A stretch of 64,000 nt of DNA from Hyaloperonospora brassicae (GCA_947650285.1 CANTFL010000372.1:54362-118361), one strand, 5' to 3'; shown: positions 12,119 to 22,960, counted from the first letter of the stretch. Program-made: numbers and translations. Notes: generated from the sequence alone by a model not told the origin.

Positions 12119-13860
12119 TCAACGTGCATCGATTTTATCGATGCTGTACAACAGCATATCACCATCAATACTGTATCGTTGAATAAGGTCACGCATTATT
12201 CGCAAAAGAGCTCCCAGTGCAACGCCATTGGGGGCTCGCAGATAAGCGACGATGTATGCGTAATCTGTATCATTCGCGTGATCCGCAAGGATTTCATAGA
12301 AAAGGCATAACTCGGGTGGGACCCGAGTTAGATTCAGCGACACACACGTCGCACATCAATCGTATTCGTCGTTGTCGTCAGTTGCCTGACGACTCATTGC
12401 CATCCAAGGGTCGTAATTTGGACGTTGTGACAGTTCTTCAGCAAGAACGTTAGTCTTGCCTATATTGTAGTGCACAGATAAGTTGTACTCAGAGAAGAAG
12501 AGAGCCACCGTGCCATCCGCTGAGACAGGTGTAAGCTCTTCATCGCTGTGCGCAGCGATGCATGATCAGTATAAAAGGCAAACGTGCGTTGTCCCAGTAG
12601 GTAGACGCAAAACTTGATGAGTTCACAGCGCATGGCTCACAGCTCTTTGTCGTGGACTACACAGTAAGTCTCCGACGGCTTCTTCTGTCGTGATTGATAA
12701 TTCACGACTCTTTCACGGCCCTCATGATCAAATTGAATGAGGGCGAAACCAATTGCAAAACCATTTGCATCGCAAACCACGTGGAATGGCTTGAAACCAT
12801 CCGAGATAACCAGTGTTGGCGCTGAGGCCAGACCATTCTTCCCTGCGTTAAAGGCCTCTTGGTGCTCAGGACGCCACGACCACGTGGCGCCTTTCTTCAA
12901 AATGGACAACAAAGGCTGTATAGAAGCTGCGTAATCCTTTGTATACTTATGCAAGTAAAAGGCTAGACCGAGCCATTGACGTAACTTCGTAGAATTCTTG
13001 GTTGTGGGCCAAGACAGATTGACGACATCTTCTCTGGGTCGGCTCTAACTCCCAATTTACTCACGCAGCAACCCAGCACCGGAATCTACGGTGCACAGAA
13101 TACACACTTCTTCAAGTTTGCATACAACTTGTTGTCTCGCATGACTAGAAACATCTACTTTAGGTGTTGAAGTTGAACCTGTAAAGCGCTGAGATTTCCC
13201 TCAGCTCGACTGTGTACAAAACGTTGATCGAAGTAGCTACGAGCAAAGTCTCGAAGCGGTCTCAACACTTGAGACACCATGCGATTGAAAGTGGCTGGTG
13301 CGCTCTTCAATCCTTGTGGCATCACCAGCCACTCAAATATCATATTACTCAGGTTACCCACCGCAGTGAGTGGTATGCCTCTCTGTCGCATCAAGATTTT
13401 GCAGAAGCCATCGGTCAAATCGATGGCGCTTCCTAAATGGAGTTCAGAATCATGTCTATCCTGGGGATAGGCGTTTGGGCAGGTATAGTGGCATCGTTTC
13501 GCTTGTTATACGCATGCACTATACGCCAGCCTCCCGTAGCCTTCTTCACGCAGAAGGATGGACTCGAATGTGGTGAGATACTCTCACTCACATGACCGGC
13601 CTTGCGACGACCTTCAAAGAATTCATGAGTAGTCTTGACTTGGTCTCGAGGCAAAGGCCACTGCTGTGTCACACAATATTTCGAGCCTGCCACGAGATCA
13701 ATCTCTTGCCGAACAGCACGATCAGCAGGAAGTTCAGCCGGGATTATCTTCGGGAACACGTCGGCCTACTCTCGAACAATGTCGTAGACAGGGTTACCAG
13801 ACTCACGCAGAGCCTCCCAAGATTGCGACTTAAATATTTCTTCGCGCGCTGACTTTTGTC
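12119..13860 (-). pseudogene. Element 2 reverse transcriptase and RNase H
   Basis: The order on the minus strand is as follows. The RT N-terminus lies at 13433-13759 (AGHVSESISPHSSPSFCVKK, then GGWRIVHAYNKRNDATIPAQ). The RT palm lies at 13155-13418 (WLVMPQGLKSAPATFNRMV). RNase H lies at 12637-12954 (FKPFHVVCDANGFAIGFAL). The tether before integrase lies at 12119-12343. The catalytic box reads SYFDQRFVHS where element 1 has SYFDDVFVHS, so the second catalytic aspartate is lost. Several frameshifts separate the segments. It is a dead copy. Confidence 0.8.
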
Positions 13861-14259
13861 CAGCGCTTCGAGGAAGCGTCATTCACTTTTCATTTGGCTC
13901 ATAGGAAACCTCGTTGTTGATCGGGTATACTTGTTCAACCGTTCCTCCCTTGAGGTCGCGTAGGAGATGCTTTCAAGAGAGTTCCAGAAGGCTCGTAATC
14001 GACGACGCGTCGCGAGGTGGACTCGCAACTTCAATGTATTGACGCCTTTGTGGAATTCAGTCCACGTACACAATAGCATGGACCCTTTCCAACGCTGAAT
14101 TTACATCGCCTGCGTCCTCATCGTGCTTCGAGTCCATGCTCGAAGCCGACGAACCGCAGTCAGCTGTTAAATTTGCACACTCCTCGAGAGGCTGGATGTC
14201 TCCATCCAGGACGTTGAAATCGCGCGGCGGGAGTAGCCAATACTCTTTTGTCGACGCAT

Positions 14260-14560
14260 GATGCGGGAGTACCTGCTCGACCACGTCTTGCTCATGTGGG
14301 AATCATTGCTCGACCACAGTGGGCGATGATGGGGACACCTGTTCGACCATCATGTTCGCACCTAAGGACTCTTGTCCATCCACGTCATAATCGGTGGCGA
14401 GCCCATGCTAAGCCACATCTCGCCCTTGTGGGAGCCTCTGCTCAACCACAGTAGCTGCAGGTGGGAACCCCTGTTTGACCACCGCTCGCTCGTGCAGGAA
14501 CCTCTGTTCGACCGCGTCATCTTCGTTCGGGAGCCACTGATCGTCCGCGTCGTAATCCTC
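14260..14560 (-). repeat. 33-bp tandem repeat in the protease-RT linker of element 2
   Basis: CTGTTCGACC-like words recur at 14438, 14471, 14504 and 14537, exactly 33 bp apart. Looser copies lie to the left, to about 14270. On the minus strand this encodes an 11-residue repeat of the type [11 protein letters not shown] / [11 protein letters not shown]. It lies between protease and RT, a region with no known catalytic role. Confidence 0.65.
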
Positions 14561-14759
14561 GATGCAAATCGAGATGACATCGTCACTCGTGCGTTGAAGC
14601 ACAAAACAAACGGTAAAGAAAGAGTCATCGCTCACTATGTGAACTGCCTGTATCGTGAATCTACGATCCACGACAGCAACGTTTGCCAATCACTTGTAGA
14701 CACCAAGAGATGAGGGACACCTTTCTGACGTCGAATTTACTTCGCCGTCTTACTGTTCA

Positions 14760-15935
14760 TGTGGTAAGCACAACACGGGGAGTTTAACCGTGGCGTTGGG
14801 ACGAAGGATGGGATCATACGACTGAGTGACAGAAAATGACTATCGAAGTTATTTGGATTGCTCTACCTAACTGTCAAGAAGGAGTATATTCGAGGATCGA
14901 TAATTGGCCGATCGCAACTCGCGATCAAGGGCTTGGATCATCAAATTACAAGGACCGGATCACTCAAGGGGTGAACATCAACCGGAGTACTGGATCGCTA
15001 TCGTCAATGGAAGAGAGGTAAATGTGGAAGCAAGCTGGAAGAGTGGATCGTCAAGATAATCAAGTATGCGAAGTTTCGGACGTGACGGCGATCCGGCCTT
15101 GGATGCCCGATCGAAGATGCAACCGATCGACAAGGATCTATTCTAAGTGTGTACCGCTGATCGGTGTGGATTACATAATTGGTGTGGATCGCATCCCGCG
15201 ATCCACTGTACCGCGATCTACTATGGAGAGATCCAATACGGAGAGATCCAATACGGAGAGATCCAATACGGAGTGTCTGCTGTGGACTACATGAGGCAAG
15301 AATTGAATTACGTAGACAGGCGGTGCACAAACGTTGACCTAGAGAATAGATAGGCATAGTCATAGGTTTTGGATTTGGTTGGTTGACATGAAACAGAATT
15401 GAATTTGCAACGAAAGACACGCGTCGACTTCTTCCGGGCAGGATCTTTGGTCTCCCGTTGAATAGAGAGTCACCCACATCTCTGCAAGCTTCGCCCTTGG
15501 ATTGTTTGTCCAGGCGGAACGTCAATTCTCACCCCCCCCCAACTGCGATCTGACGCAGGGAACCTAACGGTTCAGATTCAAAAGCGCGAGACGGCTCAAG
15601 TGTTCAGAAGGCTCGCGGATCAAGAATCTCCCTTGGAAAAGGTGACTCTGGGAGAGCGCCCAAGTTACAAGCGATCGAGTGAAGAATTTCCGCTCGATCC
15701 ACCCCTACGTTTGACCGGGTGAAGAATTTCCACCCGATAAACACCTATCTTGAAAACTGTCAAGTTCAGCCTCAGATCAAGTCCATCAAGAAGAGCGCAA
15801 CCCGCCCCACGACGGGTACACAAGGTGAGCAAGAATACACGGAGCACGGAATCGGGGTACCCCCTCCGTTAGTCGGTCGTCCGGGCGCCAGTGGATAGTC
15901 GATCACAAGGAATTTGTGATCACCACTCCACCACA
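14760..15935 (-). mobile_element. Family B element B2, inserted in element 2 protease region
   Basis: It is bounded by TGTGGTAAGC at the left and the complement of TGTGGTGGAG at the right. It interrupts the protease reading frame of element 2 directly after FKPQIDWLA. From its right (5') end inward it contains a perfect hairpin (15901-15908 with 15914-15921) and then TCGGTCGTCCGGGCGCCA at 15873-15890, the complement of the tRNA-Lys-like primer site. The GGAGGGGGTAC block and CACCTTGTGTACCC follow. A 15-bp unit, GAGAGATCCAATACG, is repeated three times at about 15226-15270. No gene of known family is present, so I infer a non-autonomous element. Confidence 0.6.
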
Positions 15936-16262
15936 ATGTGGCTAGCCAGTCGATCTGGGGCTTAAAAGCGCGCCAACCATGGCATGCCCAGGATGCAATC
16001 AAATACATAATATATCATAATCACTAAGAAATTGTCGTTGCTGAGAAAGCCGTCGGACGTGTACGGCAGCGACAAATGACGCCGCGATACGCGGCGTGGT
16101 ACCCCGCAGCGAGCTTGAAAACAACTTGGACAGGCCCCCCGCGTACCTGGATGCTGGGTGGCAGCATTGACACGCAAGATTCACGGAAGAAATTGTTTGT
16201 CGCTCCTGAATCCAGGAGCGCCTGTAGAGGTCACCGGATACCGGCGACATGCAGATTAACAA
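15936..16262 (-). pseudogene. Element 2 retropepsin-like protease
   Basis: The minus strand encodes LQALLDSGATNNFFRESC near 16180-16220, giving the DSGA active site of retropepsins. After frameshifts comes CILGMPWLARFKPQIDWLA, the conserved ILG-type C-terminal motif, homologous to DVILGLPWLRKYEPRVSW in element 1. The frame is cut by insertion B2 at 15935. It is no longer intact. Confidence 0.75.
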
Positions 16263-17293
16263 TGATCAGGCGTAATCACCACTTGTAGTGGTGACATTTG
16301 ACCGTGCACGCAGCACAGAAGGGCTAGGAGGTCGTGCTGCCACATATGTACCCGAGCCTTCCTATAAACCAGCGGGGCGCTCTGCACCTACTATTCTAAA
16401 CGGTTTTTCGGACGTGCGAGCGGAGACCTTCCTTGTAATGCGCGTCCATCGTCTGCGCCGACAACGATGCTGGCGCGCGGCAATAAGTCGTGCGGTGACC
16501 CGGATTTAGACGCCGAAATCAAATCGTCTGACGTCCGTTACGGACGTCGCCCTTGTAGGTAGAAATGCGTCGTCGGTTACCCGAAGACTCAATGACATCT
16601 ATCTCAATAGGTTTCGGAACCAATGATTTAACAGCGGTAACAATGTTAGGCTTTGTGTAGGCCGTGGTGACTCTAAAATCCTCAGTGAGGGCGATAGCGA
16701 AATCCTCCTCCAACGTGGCAGGCTCCGCGCGTTCCAGTGATAGGCAAGTCTGCCCCTCACGCATTCTGTCGACAAAGACGTTCACTTGTGTAAATGTCCA
16801 CGGGATGCGTGACAATGCACGACGACAGATGGCGAATCATCTGCACGTAGTCGCGCATGGATATCTCACCCTATCTCAAGGACAGGAACCTCAATCGCAC
16901 CAACTTCTTTTCTTGTGACGGCTTGAAGGCGAGCCGAAGGTCACTCTGGATGACTATAAGAATAAAGAACACATACTCGTCGACAACGAGTTTACCAAGA
17001 GCCCACTCATTTGCTTTCCCAGTGAGACGGGAAAGGAGGAAGTCGACCTTCGCTTGAGTAGTATCGGGAAGTCTCGAGGCTATAGAGATCTCAACCTCGC
17101 GGAACCAACGCGACAGCAAAAATCCCTCTTCGCCTTCGCCAGAGTAGACGGAGGTCTCCATCTTCACGGCATCTTTCCATGAAGTCCGCGAGGGAGTTAA
17201 ACCTCGCCGATTAGATATGGCGAGCTCGCGAGCCAAGAAGTCATGTATTGCGAGACGCTGTCCATCAGAAGTCGCTGATTTCATCAGCGACAC
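16263..17293 (-). pseudogene. Element 2 Gag
   Basis: The capsid-like region at 16871-17293 includes [20 protein letters not shown] and [20 protein letters not shown], typical of the Ty3 retrotransposon Gag domain. After a frameshift, 16519-16815 carries VFVDRMREGQTCLSLERAEP. A zinc-knuckle remnant (PGHRTTYCRAPA) is visible near 16470-16500. Gag would form the particle and bind genomic RNA. It is broken by at least two frameshifts. Confidence 0.75.
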
Positions 17294-17458
17294 AACGAAT
17301 GCCTCTTCAGATATCGCAGCGAGGCGATTTAGCGCATCGTACTCAACATTAGTGAGATGGGGAAAGCCGCGTGCCCAGACTCGCGTCTTGAGCTTTAAAG
17401 TACAACTAATCGCTCAGCTTAAACTCGGGCATGGGAAGGACTACAAAGTGCTACCAGG

Positions 17459-17782
17459 TGTAACGGGGCTAGAACAACCCTTACTTAACTTACAATATCT
17501 ATGCTTAGGAATCCTTAACCCCAAGTTTTAGGCATTAAGTATTTTTTGAACTCAATATATATTTATTTGTCCTTTATAATCCTAAGTACGTATAGTTCTC
17601 ATGGATTCATGAGAACCACTGAATCTACGTGTCGATATCTTACTGGCTAATAATGGATTCAGCCCATTAAACCAGCTACAAATATGCGACTTGCTACATC
17701 CTCTACTTCGGACGTAGACACCCTACTTAATTAACATGTAAACTTAATCGAGACTACTTGTGTAACAGGGTGGCCCATTACA
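17459..17782 (-). repeat. 5' LTR of element 2
   Basis: It matches 7187-7505. Directly left of it, 17440-17457 is the complement of TGGTAGCACTTTGTAGTCC, the same primer site as in elements 1 and 4, which shows minus-strand orientation. The site starts TGGTAGC, as expected for pairing with an initiator tRNA ending GCTACCA. Confidence 0.85.
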
Positions 17783-17872
17783 GAAACGGAGTACCCCCTC
17801 CGACAGTCGGTCGTGTGGACACCGAATAAGAATCGGTATAACAAGGGTTTTGTGATGCCCACTCTGTTAGAT
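17783..17872 (-). repeat. 5' end of the family B copy into which element 2 inserted (B3)
   Basis: The GGAGTACCCCCTCCG block, the TCGGTCGTGTGGACACC remnant of the tRNA-Lys-like site and a hairpin before a GATGCCCACTCTGTT end follow the family B order on the minus strand. The order resumes left of element 2 at 7186, so element 2 is nested in this copy. Confidence 0.55.
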
Positions 17873-18259
17873 CGTAGTGCCCCGAAAATTTTCGATAGAG
17901 AACTGAGAGCTATATTGAACAGCGTCGTCTTTATCGCTCATGATTGAACGCTCCCTACAACTCTCCTGTGCACGCAGCCGGCAGTCGCCTCGCTCGTGAA
18001 TCGTCGCATTACCCCAACATTCGTTGCATTACAGCAGTCATTGCGTCCCAAGGGTCGCGTTGTTTAACACACTCCACGTCAGCTTAGCGATCGAAGCATT
18101 AGTAAGTTACGTAGCGAGAAATCAACCAGAAAAAGTTTGCCTACGGTTATATACTCAATTAATAGATGATTGTGCTTATACACACACTTGCAATATCCTT
18201 GCTGCAAATAAATGCACCGAACACATTCTTACTTTAGCATGTAGATATTTGAGCTCTCT
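17873..18259. other. Intergenic DNA, no gene recognised
   Basis: Only an unremarkable 82-codon plus-strand frame is present, extending into the solo LTR. Nothing else is seen. Confidence 0.4.
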
Positions 18260-18945
18260 TGTATCGGGGTGAGCCCGCCACATGTCATCGACACTAAATT
18301 GTGTCAATTCAAATAATATCTTAATTGATAATATATACCAATATTTACCCTATATAGCGAATATTGAAGAATTATCACCTATAAATATTATATTCGGCAC
18401 CTGTCCATTTTTAATTGATATAGACATGATGTCGAACGATTCGGCCACCAATAGTTGCTATACGCGCGCATGAGTGGTGAGCGCGTAGCTGCTTTTGAAT
18501 TTTGTGGATCAGTCAGTCAAAGTAAGGGAAAAGGGGTATATCACGGGAGACTTTACCAATATAGTATATAGTTCTATCATCCTTCTTTTGAGCGTATTTG
18601 TTTGAAAGATGAAGCCTTCCTCTGCACGTACATCGCAGGCGAGGCTTCGAGGAACCTAATTTTTGTTTGAAGTTGAGGATTTTTGAAGTGGAAGCTTCGA
18701 TTGGAGCCATCCATCGTTTCCTGCATCCATAGTAAATAGAAGTAGCTAGTGCTAGCGACCAACCGATTTGAAACGATTGGAGAAGGGAGGGTAAGGCAAC
18801 AGAGTAGTTCAGGGAGAAGTAAGTTACCCTGATGCAGTTTCTTATCATCCTCTTTCCTAAAAAGCGCTATATTTACTACACTTACACCGTGGTCAGTTAA
18901 GGTAACATGTACACTGTCTCTCCGAGCGGAGGGTGCCCCATTACA
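18260..18945 (+). repeat. Probable solo LTR related to elements 1, 2 and 4
   Basis: It starts TGTATCGGGGTGAGCCCG and ends GGGTGCCCCATTACA, the same terminal signature as the LTRs of elements 1, 2 and 4. Internally, ACGCGCGCATGAGTGGTGAG parallels ACGCGCGCAATGAGTGGTGACG of the element 1 LTR. No gag or primer site is adjacent. Flanking 5-mers do not match, so the insertion is old or rearranged. Confidence 0.55.
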
Positions 18946-20222
18946 GTGGTGATCAATGCGTACGCACCAACAATTCAGCAGCAGCACCTATGCTGCTGTC
19001 TCAAAGTTGCGAGTGTAAAATCCCCTTTTGGAATGCACAAACAACTTGTTGAGTGCGTAGATTTCAACAGCTAACGCTCTAAAGATTTTCGCTTTTGTCA
19101 GAGAGCTCTTATACTTCGCTTCAGCAGTGCTAGCTGAATGGGCTCGGCGCTAGCAGTGTGGTTTGTGTATTTTTGGCAGGTCACACGACCAGGCATCGGC
19201 GATGGCATCGCCGTCGTAATTAGCCGTATGACCCACAACTAATTTATTGACATTACTCAGATGGTCACAAGGCTCGAGGTGCAAAGACACTCACGACACT
19301 TATTCTATGAAGGAACCTGTGAATAAACAACAAGTGATATTAAGTGTTACGAGGCACCTTCCGCCTGACTTATCGCAGTGCAAGCGATCAACACTTATGA
19401 CGGTGTAAGATTGCCCCTTCAATACATTAAGTGCTTTACGTGCAGAAAGCGTTCAATACGGCAAACTTGTAATATGCTAAGGAAAGGAGGACTCTATTTT
19501 TATAATTTGTGTTGTCCGTTTAAAAATCACTTAAGCTGATGTAGGCGATAAATTTGAATGAAACTTGTACTTCGATTATGCGGTTGCCACTCGTTGAGTG
19601 TCCGTTCTTCATAGGCGTAAATGCCTTTGTTCATCCGAGGACGGAAGCTAGTCAGACTGTTGGCTAAGACTGCAGTGAAACGCATTCCTCTCTATAGGTG
19701 TAGACTAAGCTGATACCAACTTATATGCGGGTGTCATTATCCGTTTACTAAATAGTTAGCAGATAATATTTTAAACGCTTCAACATTCACCATGTTTATG
19801 GTAAAACTATTCTGATTTCAATGTCACGTCAAGGCTACATGTGACAAAACGCAATGCAGTACCAGATTGGCGATCACCTTGCGCTCATTCACTTGTAGAT
19901 TTGCCAATTGCAATCAATAGGACGCTACAAACCTGTATAATGCTTGGTTGCATATGATATCTAATTGTATCTGTTTTGGCGAAATGGCCCGCCATTGAGT
20001 AGCTGCAATCACAAGGGTTCAAGTTATGTGCGACGTGTGTAGCAACGATAGTTGACGCGACCACATCAACATGAATGTATAATTAGACATTCAAACAACC
20101 TTTCGGCATGTCATGTGTAGTACTGTAGAAACGACTTTCATATTTAATCTTTGACGACGGCACGATGGCACCGCAATCGTCGTACTTTCTTCCCCTGAGG
20201 CCGTCGACAGCTACATCCGATG
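18946..20222. other. Intergenic DNA, no gene recognised
   Basis: No reading frame above 60 codons and no repeat ends are visible. This is the longest stretch that shows neither retroelement nor gene signatures, and it may be unique host DNA upstream of the gene island. Confidence 0.45.
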
Positions 20223-20580
20223 CTAAGCTTCTGGAGACGATACCGCGTGAGAAAGGACAGCACGAAGTTCGTTAAACTGCTGGTGGAGCTTCGCAAATAG
20301 TTGCGCTGATACCTCAACTTGCTTCACCGCTTACATTATGCGGTTTTAACCCTGCATCTGTCGCACGACCGCACGACGAGCTGCGATCCACAAACACACC
20401 CACGTATGTGGCATAACGCTTCTGTGCCTATTGAAGCGAAAGCATAAGCGCGTGACACTCTTCCCCGTTGTTTACTACCTGATTATCGACGTTGTTAATG
20501 CCGGTAGCCAGGATGCGGCCAGTGGAAGGATCCAGCAGCAAGGCATCACGGTCGCCTGGATGGACCACGACGCGCGACAT
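20223..20580 (-). CDS. Small predicted protein, two or three exons
   Basis: Minus-strand ATG at 20578-20580 opens MSRVVVHPGDRDALLLDPST and reads to a donor after 20479. An intron of about 51 nt (20428-20478) starts GTAGTA and ends AATAG. Exon 2 continues in phase with AQKRYATYVGVFVDRSSSCG. A second possible intron (GTAAGC to CACCAG, about 55 nt) leads to QFNELRAVLSHAVSSPEA and TAG at 20223-20225. Without it, the protein ends earlier at TGA. A pyrimidine-rich TTGCGTTTCAG just upstream of the ATG could be an acceptor for a further 5' exon. I do not recognise the family. It lies head-to-head with the plus-strand gene at 20858, sharing about 277 bp of upstream DNA. Confidence 0.35.
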
Positions 20581-20857
20581 TCGCGTAGGCTGAAACGCAA
20601 CCAACAGAACACTCTTTGTGTACACACGGAGGACACTGTGAAGTAGCGGTGGAATGCTTGAGGGGCACCAGTGTGACGCGCACTAGCAGCACAAAGTCTC
20701 CGCTATGCAGACAAGATGGTGGCAGTTTCGTGAAAATACACTAAGACACCGCGAAAGTCAACATAGCGACAGAGTTATGGCAATGTTGAGTGGAAATCCA
20801 CTGTTCGAAAATCGATCGAGTAATTTCTAAAAAACAGCCATAAATCATCCAGTCGCA
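20581..20857. promoter_or_regulatory. Shared upstream region of two divergent host-like genes
   Basis: This gap separates the start codons of the minus-strand small gene and the plus-strand gene at 20858, so it should hold both promoters if the models are right. I see no clear core promoter motif, so the assignment rests on position only. Confidence 0.3.
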
Positions 20858-22041
20858 ATGCTGTTCTTGCTGAGCGTATTCCTTCTGGTGGTCGTGGCTG
20901 TGCTGCTGCCTGTGGCCTTTGTGATCATCACGTGGGACCACGACATCGTGCAGAGCTATGCTGCTCTTCCGTCCCCCGCCGACCTCGGCACGAAGGAGTT
21001 TCGCTGGCGATGCTGGCTGTCGCCTCTCACACGCCGCGGCTGGCGGACGTCGATCCTTCGCAGCTCATGCCCGCGCATTACGTTGCAGTGCCCATTTGCA
21101 CTACTTTCCGTGGATTTTGCCAAGCTTGCAACGTCACTTGGTTTACCTAAGCTGGCACTGGAGCAAGTTCCGTTTCTGTTTCCTCAGGTAGCCATAGGGA
21201 GCCTCTTCATACAACTGTTTGGTAACTCGCACTTCCCTGCAAGCGTGCGCGACATTCGGCTAGAAGCAATCAACATTGTTCAGGTGCGCGATCTTGACAT
21301 GCGGTTTTCCCCGCAGAATGAAGAGGCGCCGACAACCCCCGAGATGAAGGTGCGTCCGTGCCTTTAGTGTATGCTGACGACAATGTCGTTTATTTTTGCT
21401 ACGGTTAAATCTCTTGCTGTTCGCTGGGGTAAATGTGTGTATCGCAGTGTATCATGGTGCTGACGGAAAAGCGGTTCCTTGAGACGAAGATAGAGTTCGT
21501 TGTGCAGACGGACTTATTTGATGATCAAGGCACAGTTTGGCAGTCAATTACATGGTTCTCCGTCCCTTTTAAGCAAGACGTGCTGCTTGTGCCGTTGTCT
21601 GAGTCTTCATCTGCACTGGACAAGGAACTTGTCATGCGTGCCAATTCGAACCTTCAGGTAGACACTTTCTCATGCTCGAAGCGGAATCTCACTGAATACG
21701 AGGAGGTTAGCGTGGTTGGACTGACAGGGACGCATGTCGGGAAAAAAGACGCTGTGCCGATGATGTGGATGCTGGCTCGTGCGGCCATTGTGCTGCAGGA
21801 GAAAGGCCGCGTGCCACAGTTGCCATTGATGTGTCGCTGTGTGTTTGAAGGGGACGCCGACTTCGTACCACTGCACCGAAAAATACAGATGCAGTCTTGG
21901 ATTAGCGAGGAAGATGGTCAGGACGAACCGCAGGCGCAGGTCACTAAGCTCAATTTGGATGTGGATGGCTTGAACATTATGCAAGGCGTATTACGCACGG
22001 TTGGATGGATGTACAGCGCAGAAGACGAAGCGTCGCAGTAG
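20858..22041 (+). CDS. Membrane-anchored protein, possible hotdog-fold acyl dehydratase
   Basis: Exon 1 is 20858-21349 and exon 2 is 21448-22041. The 98-nt intron has GTGCGT at its start and ATCGCAG at its end, and joins MK to CIMVLTEKRF in phase 0, giving about 361 residues. Residues 1-25 form a strong hydrophobic anchor (MLFLLSVFLLVVVAVLLPVA). The middle reads EQVPFLFPQVAIGSLFIQLF and FPASVRDIRLEAINI, and exon 2 has TVWQSITWFSVP. This pattern recalls MaoC-like or double-hotdog acyl dehydratases, but the match is from memory and weak. Between about 20990 and 21115 the +2 frame (PRLADVDPSQLMPAHYVAV) looks more protein-like than the main frame, so two compensating indels, or sequencing errors, are possible. 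The gene converges with the minus-strand frame ending at 22062. Confidence 0.55.
21350..21447 (+). other. Intron of the 20858-22041 gene
   Basis: GT at 21350 and AG at 21447 are the only sites that join the two long frames in phase. The 98-nt length suits oomycete introns. Confidence 0.65.
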
Positions 22042-22061
22042 CCTTTTCAAACGAAGCTGGA

Positions 22062-22325
22062 CTAGGGATTACCAAAACGAAGAAGACGTAGTCTCTTGGA
22101 ATTTTTTCTAGAGCTGTTGTCGAGCAGCGCCCCCACACTCAGCGCGCCATCTGGATGTTCAATTTCACACACATGGGGCATTAAGATTGAGCAGTTACTT
22201 GATGCAATAGAAGCAGTGAAAGTTTCTAATTTGGTCACGGTTTCATGAAGAAAAACGCAGTTGTGAGCGAATGGGCAATCGGTGTCTTGCCCACAATAAG
22301 CTTTTAGAAACAAATTCCAATTTCT
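22062..22325 (-). CDS. 3' exon of a protein with a CCCH-like cysteine cluster (partial)
   Basis: The minus strand reads AYCGQDTDCPFAHNCVFLH near its start: Cys-x5-Cys-x5-Cys-x3-His, similar in spacing to CCCH zinc fingers. It ends LLDNSSRKNSKRLRLLRFGN-P at 22062. Stops (TGA TAG) lie just upstream of 22326, preceded by AG dinucleotides, so this looks like a terminal exon behind an intron. Its 5' part is not visible before element 1 starts at 22525. It may lie beyond the element, near 30506-30700, where the minus strand has an open frame (SLIRRVNKNTSPNFATVMSC). The 3' end is only 20 bp from the convergent gene. Gene status is uncertain. Confidence 0.4.
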   Translation of the reverse strand, partial: RNWNLFLKAYCGQDTDCPFAHNCVFLHETVTKLETFTASIASSNCSILMPHVCEIEHPDGALSVGALLDNSSRKNSKRLRLLRFGNP

Positions 22326-22524
22326 CTATCAGACTGTAACCTCACACATTTCGAACAATCTCGATGAATGACATCGTATTTGCGGTAGTCGGAACATTCC
22401 GCATAAAAGGAAAAGGCCAATTGCCGTAAGACCTGTGAACAAGGCCACGAAGATAGATCATCGTGACCTCGTCTACAAATTTTCGACCTGTAGACAAAGA
22501 TAGGTCACCGTGACCTGTCCACAG

Positions 22525-22916
22525 TGTAACGGGGCAGCCCGTTACATGAAATTGTCACTTTAAGGAAAGTGACAATAAAGAATATAAAGATGGATATTCT
22601 TTAAACAATATCACCAAAGTGGTGATATTGAAGGGTCGACCAAAGGGTCTGTTCATTGGTTGATATCGTGATGATATCAACCCACCAATCGCCGCAAGAC
22701 GCGCGCAATGAGTGGTGACGAGACGTCACCATACATGCAGTTATATTAGTATAATTGAATTAAGTCAAACGAAGAGACAGTAGTTTAAAGACTTAATTTT
22801 ATTAATATAACAGTTCTACTTTTACCCTACCTACGCTTCCTCGCTTGCCACGTGTACGTCCGTCGGGGCACTCCAAATCCCTTGCGTTAAGTTACGCAAG
22901 GGTGTGCCCCGTTACA
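22525..22916 (+). repeat. 5' LTR of element 1
   Basis: The 392-bp LTR is nearly identical to 30115-30505. It consists largely of consecutive hairpins, for example 22551-22560 with 22567-22576. It should hold the promoter and polyadenylation signals, but I cannot place a TATA box with confidence. Confidence 0.92.
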
Positions 22917-22918
22917 CC

Positions 22919-22937
22919 TGGTAGCACTTTGTAGTCC
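22919..22937 (+). other. Primer binding site of element 1
   Basis: TGGTAGCACTTTGTAGTCC starts two bases after the LTR. TGGTAGC fits the GCTACCA 3' end common to initiator tRNA-Met. The same sequence follows the 5' LTRs of elements 2 and 4, so it is conserved in this lineage. Confidence 0.7.
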
Positions 22938-22960
22938 TTCCAAGAACCACATCATCCAAC

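Larger units (their letters stand above)
7187..17782 (-). mobile_element. Element 2: old, nested Ty3/Gypsy LTR retrotransposon
   Basis: LTRs lie at 7187-7505 and 17459-17782. Both begin TGTAACGGGGCTAGAACAACCC and end CCCATTACA on the plus strand. The primer site lies beside the right LTR, so the element reads on the minus strand: gag, protease, RT, RNase H and integrase run right to left. By eye the LTRs differ at roughly one base in six, and the coding region is full of frameshifts, so it is old. Flanking 5-mers are GAAAT on the left and GAAAC on the right, a plausible target duplication with one change. Two family B elements (9117-11006 and 14760-15935) are inserted in its pol. An antisense accessory frame lies between integrase and the 3' LTR. 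The protein order and LTR ends place it with elements 1 and 4. Confidence 0.85.

Noticed and set aside
18577..18987. 136-codon minus-strand gene
   Set aside because: It lies inside the probable solo LTR, has no recognisable motif and competes with a second overlapping frame.
20858..22041. Secreted RxLR or CRN effector
   Set aside because: The N-terminal hydrophobic segment is not followed by RxLR, EER or LFLAK motifs, and the rest looks like an enzyme fold.
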